Part shown: one piece after another, positions 43,387 to 53,056 of the stretch
Layout: the number at the start of each line of letters is the position of its first letter
Numbering within the stretch: the stretch's first letter is position 1
NCBI GenBank assembly: GCA_003290165.1
Contig: QNQO01010705.1
Coordinates: 58,082 to 122,081 of the forward strand
From: Berberis thunbergii
Taxonomy: Eukaryota > Streptophyta > Magnoliopsida > Ranunculales > Berberidaceae
Length of the DNA stretch: 64,000 bases
Direction of reading: 5' to 3'
Notes under the pieces: generated by a model
What the model saw: only the letters and a program-made list of their open reading frames with translations
Database searches by the model: none
Told to the model about the DNA's origin: nothing
Made by a program: the position numbers and the translations under genes

Positions 43387-45760
43387 TTTTTTTTTTTTTT
43401 TTTTTTTTATTTATTTATTAAACCTCCAGTGTGGAGGGGCACCTCTGGAATGCCAGACCTTTATTATTTTTCAAGAAAATTAAGTTACAATCAATACGGG
43501 GGTACATTTACCCGTGATATAACCAAAACAAAAATTGGGCCGCATTAGAAAACCAAAATACATAAAGCCAACATATCACCAATGCTGGCAATGAAATCTA
43601 CGATCCACAACCATATTTTTTAACCTCCTCCTCGTGGCTTTATTACCAATCCCACGAGCATTCCAAAACATAAAATTTTTCATCATCTTAAGCGCGGGAG
43701 GAAGATTTGCCCCTCTTAGTCTTACGACGCTTGCCCGGAAGGGCCGCCGGTTTGACTTTGTGTTGTAGATCCTTATCGGAGTGCGCCCCCAAATTTATAT
43801 CATTAATAGCATGTGATTCCGGCCCCAACTTCGATTCCGACGCAGCCTCGTCACTATCATTTGTGGCGCTATTAAGTGTATTAGTGGTCATAGATTGTTT
43901 CTTTAGTCGCAAAGCACAAGTCTCCTCAAACAGCTGGACGACGACATTAAACAAACTCCCGTCCTTGTCGTTCCTTGCTGCCGCGGGCACTGAAAAATTA
44001 CCAGTTACCGGGGATTGAGCGTGCTTGGCCAAAACCTCTGCCAAACGTTCCATCACTGTCGGCTTCACCGGGGCAACATCTACTTCTTGTATCATTCCAC
44101 TCGATTTTGTTTGTGTCACTAAAGAGTCACCAACGGCGAGCAAGTCGTGTGCTGACTGAGGTATCGCGTCCCCTGTGTTGGGGCCGTGGACTAGGAGGCC
44201 GTGGGCAGGCCGTGCTCGGACGTGGGTCGAGGTCTGACTGCTGTCCTGCTTGAGTCAAGGACGGGCTGGGTCCGTGATCAGGCTGGACCCGAGGAGTGCC
44301 CAGAGCCATGGTCTGGCTGAGACCGTGCTCTGACGCAGGGCTTGGATTGGTGGTAAGCGCATTCTATTTGGGGCCATGAGCTGACTGGGGCGAAGCCACT
44401 CCTAATTCCCCTGCCAATGAAGCTCGTGTCTCTGATCCAGGAAGCCCCAATTGAGCGTCCCCAATGTCATCGTGCGACCTTGCGACAAATTGATGTTCCG
44501 GATAGATAACTTCATTTGGCATGTCGTCGGAAAGACCACTCTTGGCCCCTGAGATTATGTCACCTGTTGGCTGTGTCGGCTGTTCTTGAATTCCAATAGT
44601 ATTTGCAATCTCCGAAGTTGTATAACCCGCCTCTAGGAGGCATTCTTCCGTAGTTTCTGGAACCTGCTCAGCACTAACATAAACCATGTTCTCACTCTCC
44701 TCTGCATCAATGTTTGCAGTGAGCGACTCAAATTTGTTTGACAAAAACACCTTACCTAGATCCATGGCCACCGGCCTCTTCTCCCCAACTTCCTCATTTA
44801 TCTCCTCCTCCTGACTATGCTTTGTGCCACTCGGACCTGCTGCAGGAATGAGAGACTTATCTTTTTTGCTAACGGGGACATATTGTTGCTTGACAGTGTT
44901 GGGTTCAACCTTTGGCTTGGTCACCTCCTCATTACCAAGATACGAGGCTTTCCCTCCACCCTTAAGACCCGATTTTTTTCTACAAAACTCCTCTTGGTGC
45001 CCTATCAGAGAACAAAAATCACAGTATTTGAATCCAGGGAATTCTATCTTTTGCCAGAAACCCCTATTGTTGGCCCTGTCAATCCAAACTCTGATTGGTA
45101 ATTTATCCGCCAAAGTCATCTCCACGCAAACACGGGCAAAACCCGGGCGTGACAGGCAACGAGTATGATCATCCATCCGCAAAAAACCACCAAAAGAGTT
45201 CACAATTGCTTTTAAAAATAGGGAGATGAAATAAATGCAAAGGTAAGTTAGGCAACTCTACCCATAACGGCACTGAGATCGGGTCCTCCTTCAAACTGAA
45301 ACCATCATGCCATCGAAAAGCTTTGAACCGAACTCCACGAATCAAAAAGAAGTCACGCGACAGTACTTTCTTTGCTTCCTCCTCAGATTGAAGGCGGACT
45401 AACACGTGCCGTTGATTCAGTAAGCCGAGTGAGAAATCGCCTAAAATGCCCAAGTTCTGTGAATCGAATCTCGAATATCTGCCAAAGTTGGTCGGTAACT
45501 GGAGAATTTTAGGACAATCACGTGTTTTTCCATGAAAACTTCTCCACGAACTTCATCTGTGGCCGTGATTCCGATTGCTGGTGCCCATTTTTGCGAAAAC
45601 GGGTTCCTTCGACCGGAGTCTCCACAACATCGTCCACCAAAATTTTTCCCAAAATCTGGGAAAGACGGCTTAGAGGGTGGCACTGTTTCCCCATGACCAG
45701 GTCCCGTGGGGGAAGGGGTGGTGGCTTGTGCCGCTGACATCACATCCAGATGTCAATCCT
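43387..45760 (-). mobile_element. Internally deleted LINE with ORF1, ORF2 start and poly(A)
   Basis: On the minus strand ORF1 runs from about 45743 to 43688 in four frames. It holds a DUF4283-like part (MEKHVIVLKFSSYRP, RHVLVRLQSEEEAKKVL, FKAFRWHDGF, PLWVELPNLPLHLF), a zinc motif (YCDFCSLIGHQEEFC) and a long acidic linker ending in a basic tail (KRRKTKRGKSSSRA). Five bases after the ORF1 stop, ORF2 opens at 43683 with MKNFMFWNARGIGNKATRRR, the usual LINE endonuclease start. It stops being recognisable within about 60 codons, and the sequence then passes into a 3' end with AATAAATAAATAAA and a 22-base A-tail (T-run 43387-43408 on the plus strand). Endonuclease, RT and RNase H are missing. Frameshifts near 45450, 45200 and 44360 make ORF1 non-functional. 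Confidence 0.8.
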
Positions 45761-46318
45761 GGATCCAGCGTCAAAATAAAGTTTGGTTGTCGGCGGCTGG
45801 GCGTAACGGCGGCAGAATCGGCTGGATCGTAACGGCGGCTAGGACGTAACACCAGCGATTCGGCGGCGTGCCGTAACGTGGTGGCTCGCCTCGTACCCTG
45901 TCCCGTGCGCCAAAGTCGACGTGACACGACCTGTGAGGTGGCGTGACATGGCCTGTGAGACGTGACCTGTGAGTGATGGGGACGTGAAATCTCTTGGAGG
46001 CGGAGGTTGGGGATGGCCAACCCACCGCTGTGGTGGAAGGACGTGATTGAGTCTCAAGGGAATGGACGGCTAGGATGAGAGATCAAATTTTTTTAAAATA
46101 AACCCAGCAAACCCTGTCAAAATTGCCTCAGAGAGCGAAAAGGGTCACACATTGATAGAATATGAATTTGATCTCTAGTTCATTAGACCCTAGTTCATTT
46201 GATCTCAATTTGACTATTTTGAAAAAAAATTGCCGACATAGATTATTCCCACACATTGATAGAATATGAATTTATTCTAATAGAAATGTCATCAAACCAA
46301 AAGTGGTATTTTCTTCAA
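45761..46318. other. LINE 5' flank and intergenic DNA with a 25-bp direct repeat
   Basis: Bases 45761-46060 are GC-rich (CGTAACGGCGGC, CGTGACCTGTGAG repeats) and may be the 5' UTR of the minus-strand LINE. The stretch CACATTGATAGAATATGAATTT occurs at about 46146 and about 46253. GACCCTAGTT occurs near 46186 and at 43380, next to the LINE poly(A), and could be the LINE target duplication. Confidence 0.4.
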
Positions 46319-46461
46319 CAGTGATTCTAAATGGCGAGGAAACGGGCGAGGGATGGGGGTGTGACCCTCCATCCCTCTCGAGATGTGTGCTCATGTGAAT
46401 CTCGAAGGGATGGGGTCAAACCCCCCTCCCTCGCCCGTTTCCTCGCCGCCTATAAGGACTC
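46319..46461. mobile_element. Hairpin MITE copy 4 (9-bp target duplication)
   Basis: A 143-bp palindromic member: left end CAGTGATTCTAAATGGCGAG, right end inverted GAGTCCTTATAGGCGGCGAG, then GAAACGGGCGAGGG in both arms. Flanked by TTTCTTCAA at 46310-46318 and 46462-46470. Loop region GAGATGTGTGCTCATGTGAATCTC. Same family as the copies at 3567, 13704 and 37707. Confidence 0.9.
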
Positions 46462-46470
46462 TTTCTTCAA

Positions 46471-47850
46471 AGGGAGGATTCTATGAAAATAGTAAAAATT
46501 GGTCTCAATCATGTGAAATGATTAGTGTTCACACTTAATCATTATATGTTAATTTTAGCATATGAAACAATATGGGGAAATTTTGAAATAACAAATAAAA
46601 AAATTTCATCGACGATGAAAATTTACACTTATTCCAATAGAGTTAGGATCTTGAGACATAGGGTCATGACCAAAATCTACACCAAATTTATAGGCCTTAG
46701 ATGTAAATTTATTTGAGGTTACGTAGTGAGTTGGCGTGAGATATTTTCCTAAATAGGTTGGTTCAAATCTGAATATATTTTCCTAACTAAAATGGGAATT
46801 AAATCTTAGCAATTTTAATGTTAAGAGAACGTTTGTTAGAGTATAACAACACAATAAAGTTTTAAGAGACACTAGATATAAAGTTAGTATGTTCAAGACT
46901 CACAATCATGTAAATATAATTTTGCACAATTTAATTAATATGACAAACAATGTAATGTTGAACGCGGCATTATCCCAAAGTTGGTATTTCAAAATTATTA
47001 TGATTTTTAAGAAACCATTAATATTTGCAAAAAATAAAAGTGTGAAAACACAATAATTATTCATGATTGAAAATACAGGAAGAACATATTTGTGGTAGAA
47101 AAATAATATCTCAAGCCAAATCGAGATTTTGTAATAACTTCGGTTCCATTTTAGTAGAAAGATTGTAATTAAATTTGAATCAATCTATTTGGGAAAATAT
47201 TTCAAGCCAAGTTACGACTCTGAATTTACCATGTTGAGCGAATCTCATGTGAGGCATTTGCAAAGGATTAGCTGTTAGAAATTACCCCAATGTACATGCA
47301 TGAATTGTGCTAGATTCTAGAGGATTAGAATTAGTCTGCCAAGATTCAATAAATCTCAGAATTCAAAAAAGGAATTACGATTACTTCCGATCCAACCCAC
47401 ACAACAAAACAAGGGAAATCAATTCAATTCAATACTACAGATTTCAGATTTCAGATTTCTGTACATGCATTGAAAAAAAAAAAAACTAAGCGGTTTCTGT
47501 CACTTTTATCTTCTATCTTGTACAAATACTACCAGATTTGGAGCTATTTTCAATACAAAAGTCTCGAAGGAATTTGAATAAACAAAGCAATACAAACCAG
47601 AGAAAGCAAGCTTAATTTGACCTTAAACAAAGGAAATCAATTCAATTCAATGGTGGATTGTGCACATAGATTACGAATTGTTCAGAGAGAGATGACGAAA
47701 GTGTAAGCTCCCTGCACCATCTGCGTGGAAACACAAACACATCGCACAGTGATGCAAAAAAATGGCTAATTCATCTTGGAAGCATTCGCCATGGATGGAA
47801 CCAAATCCCAATCCTAATCTCTTCTATACTCGTTCCTCTCTAGTATCTAA
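46471..47850. other. AT-rich intergenic DNA, no gene seen
   Basis: No coding region, RNA gene or element ends recognised. The last part (47640-47850) probably contains the promoter of the LPA1-like gene. Confidence 0.4.
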
Positions 47851-47906
47851 AACCACAATCAGAGAAGAAGTCTGTTTTCCTTCCATTCTTGCTTAAGATC
47901 CATCTG

Positions 47907-48279
47907 GTGAGTGTTTCCAAGTTTTAAGTACATTTAGTAGGTGTTCCTGGTTTCGGCTTGTATCATCCATTAATGAGATTTACTTGCTACAACTTTGTGT
48001 TTTGGAAATGGAGAATCGTTTTGGACTACTTTGCTTTGATGTTTTCAGCATTTGTTCATTTGCCTTTTGTTAGGTTTCCAACATTTAGAAAGAGATTTGG
48101 TTGAATCTGATCTATAAAAAATTTCAAGTAGAGCTTGCATTCCTTCTCAAATCTAACTTTTTAATTCCGACGGTGTTTCAACCCTTTTTAAGGGTCAATT
48201 GTTCATGTTTTTTAGTTCTTTGTTACTGAACTAGAGTACTATCTTGTAGTTTTGATTCGACTGATTGATGGAATTGCAG
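47907..48279 (+). other. Probable 5' UTR intron of the LPA1-like gene
   Basis: A strong donor (CATCTG|GTGAGTG) at 47906/47907 and an acceptor (GAATTGCAG|A) at 48279/48280 bracket a T-rich stretch. Twelve bases after the acceptor comes the ATG at 48292. The CT-rich leader upstream (47815-47906) looks like a 5' UTR exon. Splicing here is inferred from signals only. Confidence 0.6.
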
Positions 48280-48291
48280 AAATAGTTCGAG

Positions 48292-51200
48292 ATGGTGGAA
48301 ATGCCTAAGTTATTGTTGTATGTAGTTGTTCTAGATGATGTTGAAAAAGGAGAAGGTAAAGAGAATGAGTACTCCTTCAGATATACAAGGTCGATGTTGC
48401 AAAATGCTCTGCAACTCATGGGATGCAAAGCACGACATGCTTTCAAGGTAACATTCCAAAAAGAGTCTAATGTGTTTGTTTTTTCAATTTCAACTAGTTA
48501 AATTTCGTGTTTGTTCTTGAAGACAAAGTAAGTCTCCATACTTCAGTTCAATTTCATTGAATTTTATCATTTATGTCTTTTCAGATTAGCCAACGCGTTT
48601 TTGAAGTGATGAGAAGAGACTTCTCAGGTGATGCTTTAAATTCGAAGGGGCTGGAAACTCCACAGTATGAAATTACTGCAGAACATGGGGAGAATGAAGA
48701 TTTTGTAAATGGGTATGTATGTAAAGATGATGGTGAAAACCATTTGGGTTTCAAGGAGAAAGACAGAAATGATAGCAAAACATTTGAGTTATACAAACTA
48801 GAAACAACCGTTGTTGTCAAAAGGGAGACGTTCTTAGATGTTGTTTGTAGCGCACTCTCTGAATACAAGTACGTAGGTCTGAAGCAAAGGGCTGACTTGG
48901 TATTGGCATGCAGGTTCGAAAACTATCTTTAGGTTTTTTTCCAAGTGTTTGCAACAAATCTCTATTGGTTAATATGTAAAAGATTGTCAGTTTTCCTTAT
49001 TGCATTAGATTCTCTAATTGATTGATTATTATCTCTTGTTTATAAGATATGCAACCCGTCATTTTAAGCTATCCTTGGACTTAACTTACACTCTTCTGAA
49101 ATACTTGTTTCATGTTTTAGAATCAAAGAAAGAAAGGAATCCATTACGGTGCTGCTGTGTGGTACAAGTGGATGTGGCAAATCTACATTGTCATCTTTGC
49201 TGGTATTTCATCTCCCCCTATTGATAGTTTTCTTCTTTGGTTTCTGATAATGCTTTATTTGTTGCACTTGACAAGGGTTTCTTGAAATTTAGACTTTTCT
49301 TCCTTGTTTGATACTGGGACTATAATGAAATGCGATAGCCGTGTGTGTTTGCACGTGTTTTAATCTAGTTTAAGAATTGAGGATGGATGTATTCTGTCAC
49401 AGGCTAGCAGGTTGGGCATCACAACTGTAATTTCCACAGATTCAATTCGACACATGATGAGGAGCTTTGTTGGTGAAAAGCAAAATCCTCTTCTCTGGTC
49501 TTCAACATACCATGCAGGGGAGTATTTGGATCCAGTGGCAGTTGCGGTAGCTAAAGCCAAAAGGAAGGCCCAAAAACTAGCACATGGTTCTCATGTGCTT
49601 ACGGAAGAACTTTCTAATGGAGGCTCAAAAGGAAGCTCCAATGACACATCCTCAGGTGGTGGTCCTAGCAACACAGAACTTGTTGGCACAAAACAAATGG
49701 CTGTTGAGGGATTCAAAGCACAAAGTGAGATGGTCATTGATAGTCTTGATCGGCTTATTACTTCATGGGAAGAGCAAAAAGACTCGGTCGTTGTTGAAGG
49801 TGTTCACTTAAGTCTCAATTTCGTGGTGAGTAAATTACACTGAGAATCCTGTCTCCTATTTAAATGCTTCTTTTCTTTCTACTAATGAACAAGAATGAGC
49901 TCCTGATATTTTTTTACTTCAATAATAACCTGCCACCCAAACCGCTAAAATGTCATTCATGCTAAATGTAGTTTATGGAGGCTTACCATGTATATTTATA
50001 ATTAGAGTAGGATCTTGTAGTAAGTGTGCAATAACAATTGATGAAATCAATACGGCAGAAGCTACGTAAAATATCAGAAATTAAGATGCCACTTTAATAA
50101 ATAGAAGCTTTAACATCATAAGGTACAAATATGGAATCAATGCTTTTATAGTTATCTTCCATTGTTTTGTAAAAACCTGCACTCAATGTAAAAGATTTTT
50201 GTTACTTCTATCGTCAGTGTTGCTTATGGTGTTTGCTTCCTACTAATTCTCAGATGGGACTCATGAAGAAACACCCCTCAATCATACCATTTATGGTCTA
50301 CATATCAAATGAGGATAAGCACTTGGAACGGTTTGCAGTTCGTGCAAAATATATGACACTGGATCCTGAACGAAACAAGTACGTGAAATACATACGCAAC
50401 ATCAGAACAATCCAAGAGTACCTCTGCAACCGGGCTGATAAGCATCTGGTACCCAAAATAAACAATACTAATGTGGATAGAAGTGTTGCAGCAATACATG
50501 CCACAGTCTTCAGCTGTCTACGCAGGCGTGAGGCAGGGGAGCAACTATATGACCCCATGACAAATACAGTTCCCATGGTATATGAAGAATATAGAAACCA
50601 ATGTGCTGCCAACTCGCTGAGCTCTAAGGGGATGTTCCAATTGATACAGAGAAAAGGGTCTCCTAGGCATCTGATGGCTCTTCTTAACACGGATGGCTCT
50701 GTAGCAAAGGCTTGGCCCGTTGAGTCAGATGATAATGGGAAGTCCATCTCGGGCAGTGGATGTGAGAGGAGTATTGGGAGTCCAGTTTATGGACCTGTTC
50801 TAATTGGAAAGGCGGAGCCAGTTAATCTTCAGTTTGGTATCTTTGGGATCAGTGCTTTTCCCAATGATGCCGGGGGACAAGTCACACTGGGAGCATTGAC
50901 GAGTCCAGGGCTGAATCTACTGAGAATGGGAGCAGCCGATACCATTCTTCGTGCTGCAGCCCTCCAAGGATGTCTGATGGACCTGCCAAAGAGGTACTTT
51001 TACTATTTCCTTTTAAAGATATTTGAACCCAGGTCGCCTGGGTGAAAGCCAGGTATCCTAATCAGGCTGGACGACAACGGAATGATGCATTAATTGACAC
51101 AATTAAATAACTTTAATCATTCTTTGTTCTTTCAGCCTAAAGAAGAAGAATCCGTATATGGCAGTGATGAAGAGGCAGATGATCCACCTGAGGTAGACAG

Positions 51201-51843
51201 TGATGAGGATTTAAGTAATGTTGAAGAACAAATTCATGATGAGGTAAGAATGACTTCTCAAGGTTTCATCTTTGATCACTTAATATGTTTCTTCACACCT
51301 AAGTACGAGTGTGGCAGTGACATTGATATAGTTGACACCATTGTCCACATTTAGTCACAACTTGATGTGTATTGTTTGACGAGATGGAGATCAAGGGTCT
51401 TACAGATATACACCTTTAAAAATGTCCATGTATTATAGACTAAATTGCCGCTCCTTTTATACACAGATGGAAGGTTCGGTTGATGAGGAGTCAACTAAAT
51501 CTGATGAGGAGTACAATGATCTGGCAATGAAAGATGGTGAGGAGAATGGTTACCTATCAGATGATAATGAAGAAGAATGGAAGATGAAGCTAATTCCTTC
51601 CTACGGAGGTCTATTTAATGATCATGCCAGAGACAAATGCAAAGATAATCTTGAGAATTTTACACAATGCAAGCAGCTGTCTGACCTATCATGTTCTTAC
51701 TCTTCTTTGGTATTGAAGAACCAAGCGAGTATGCCAGTAGAAAGTGACGCAAGCCTAAAGAGAAGCTCAGTCAGTGTGCCAGTAATGGGAATAATGGCAT
51801 TTCACGTACTGGGCCAATGTTCTCTGGAAGAGCTCAGAGATAG
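48292..51843 (+). CDS. LPA1: LPA1-like P-loop NTPase (2-phosphoglycerate-kinase-related), 7 coding exons, frameshifted 3' end
   Basis: Coding exons 48292-48447, 48585-48913, 49121-49202, 49403-49825, 50254-50993, 51136-51243 and 51467-51843, all GT-AG. The protein matches plant LOW PHYTIC ACID 1 proteins, needed for normal seed phytate and related to archaeal 2-phosphoglycerate kinase. Seen: [35 protein letters not shown]-loop GTSGCGKST (about residues 176-184), [66 protein letters not shown] and the acidic C-terminal [13 protein letters not shown]. Exon 5 is 740 bp, one base short: GATGCCGGGGGACAAG against GATGCCGGTGGGACAAG in the tandem copy at 52651. As read, the protein ends at 51194-51196 (596 aa) instead of about 738. 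A second missing base near 51787 would alter the last residues. P-loop and kinase core are intact. Confidence 0.9.
51016..51081 (-). pseudogene. tRNA-Glu(UUC)-like pseudogene in LPA1 intron 5
   Basis: The minus strand starts TCCGTTGTCGTCCAGC, then GGATACCTGGCTTTCACCCA with anticodon TTC in a CTTTCAC loop and a paired CCTGG/CCAGG stem, then a T-arm CCTGGGTTCAAAT. The 3' acceptor strand (expected CAACGGA) is replaced by unrelated sequence (ATCTTTA), so no acceptor stem forms. A sister copy lies at 52709 because the region was duplicated. Confidence 0.65.
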
Positions 51844-52282
51844 TGAACGTTTCTCTTTTATGTTTGTGTTGTTTATAGAGCCTCTTGTTTAATGTACTTC
51901 ACCAAACCTTTCGGTTTTGAGACTTGTATATTCAGAATTTCTTTCAGTTTATTAATTTTTCACTAGAAGGAAATCTTGAGTTGCTAAGATTTCATTGAAA
52001 ATCTCAGTTTCAAGTTTAAATGAGCAGAAGCAGCAAATCACTTCAAATGTAAAGAACATTACCCAACTCCTGGATAAATTTTTTTCTCGTGTTTTAAGTT
52101 CGACAATTAGTTTTTCAGTCATGTGAACCATTTGGGAAATTGTTTCCTCATCAATAATAAAAACTACAAAATATTAATTTATTGAGAAACAAAATACATA
52201 TAAACTCATGCACTGACATGCATGCAGTTTATAATACTTAGAAAACAAGTAAGTAGCAGCTTCACTCCTACATGGTACTTAG

Positions 52283-52575
52283 ATGTGGAATAGTTTAGGC
52301 ACATTGGAACCCGGATGGAACATTTTTGCCACAGGTATTGAGGAGCAAACTAAGAGCGATTGGGACATTGAGATTGACAACCAATATGTTAACTTTGATG
52401 GCAGTGCAAGGCAGACCGCGGCTTCAAGATCAGCAAGACCTTGGATATTGAGGGTGCAACAAGGGAGTGTTGGTGGACAGCCAACTATGACATTTACCAA
52501 CCCAAGTAAATTAGCACGTACACCTAATTTTAAGGTATCCCTTGAAGAAGGTGTAGGAGTTAGAGTTGGTTTTGC
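52283..52575 (-). pseudogene. Hybrid proline-rich protein pseudogene, N-terminus deleted
   Basis: Duplicate of the intact gene at 57226-57627. The minus strand retains the cysteine-motif region ([20 protein letters not shown]) but with frame changes and a different end ([13 protein letters not shown]). The proline-rich spacer, signal peptide and promoter (corresponding to about 57540-57830) are deleted: after GTTAGAGTTGGTTTTGCA the sequence jumps straight to CGTCCAGAGTCTGTAG, which in the intact copy lies about 300 bp further on. Confidence 0.85.
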
Positions 52576-52708
52576 ACGTCCAGAGTCTGTAGAAGACTAG
52601 AAATAATCAATCACTCTATTAGAAATTTTGGATCAGCCCTTTTCCCAATGATGCCGGTGGGACAAGTCACACTGGGAGCGTTGACGAGTCCAGGGCTGAA
52701 TCTATTGA

Positions 52709-52778
52709 GATTGCCGGATTTGAACCAGGGTCGCCTGGGTGAAAGCCAGGTATACTAACCAGGCTGGATGACAATGGA
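52709..52778 (-). pseudogene. tRNA-Glu(UUC)-like pseudogene, second copy
   Basis: Minus strand TCCATTGTCATCCAGCCTGG, TATACCTGGCTTTCACCCAG and CCCTGGTTCAAATCCGGCAA. D-arm, anticodon arm (TTC) and T-arm are recognisable, and the 3' side (CCGGCAAT) is better kept than in the first copy. The outer three acceptor pairs are lost. Part of the tandem duplication. Confidence 0.6.
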
Positions 52779-53056
52779 ACGATGCATCATCTGACATGAT
52801 TCAAATAACTTTAATCATGTTTTGTTCTTTCAGCCTAAAGAGGAAGAATCAGTATATGGCAGTGATGAAGAGGCAGATGATCCACCTGAGGTAGACAATG
52901 ATGAGGAATTAAGTGATGTTGAAGAACAAATTCATGATGAGGTAAGAATGACCTCTCAAGGTTTCATCTTCGATCACTTAATATGTTTCTTCACACCTAA
53001 GCACGAGCAAGTGGCAGTGACATTGATATAGTTGACACCATTGTCCACGTTAAGTC

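Noticed and set aside
46186..46195. GACCCTAGTT as the LINE target duplication
   Set aside because: It matches at 43378-43388, but the LINE 5' end is undefined and 10 bp is weak support; mentioned only as a possibility.
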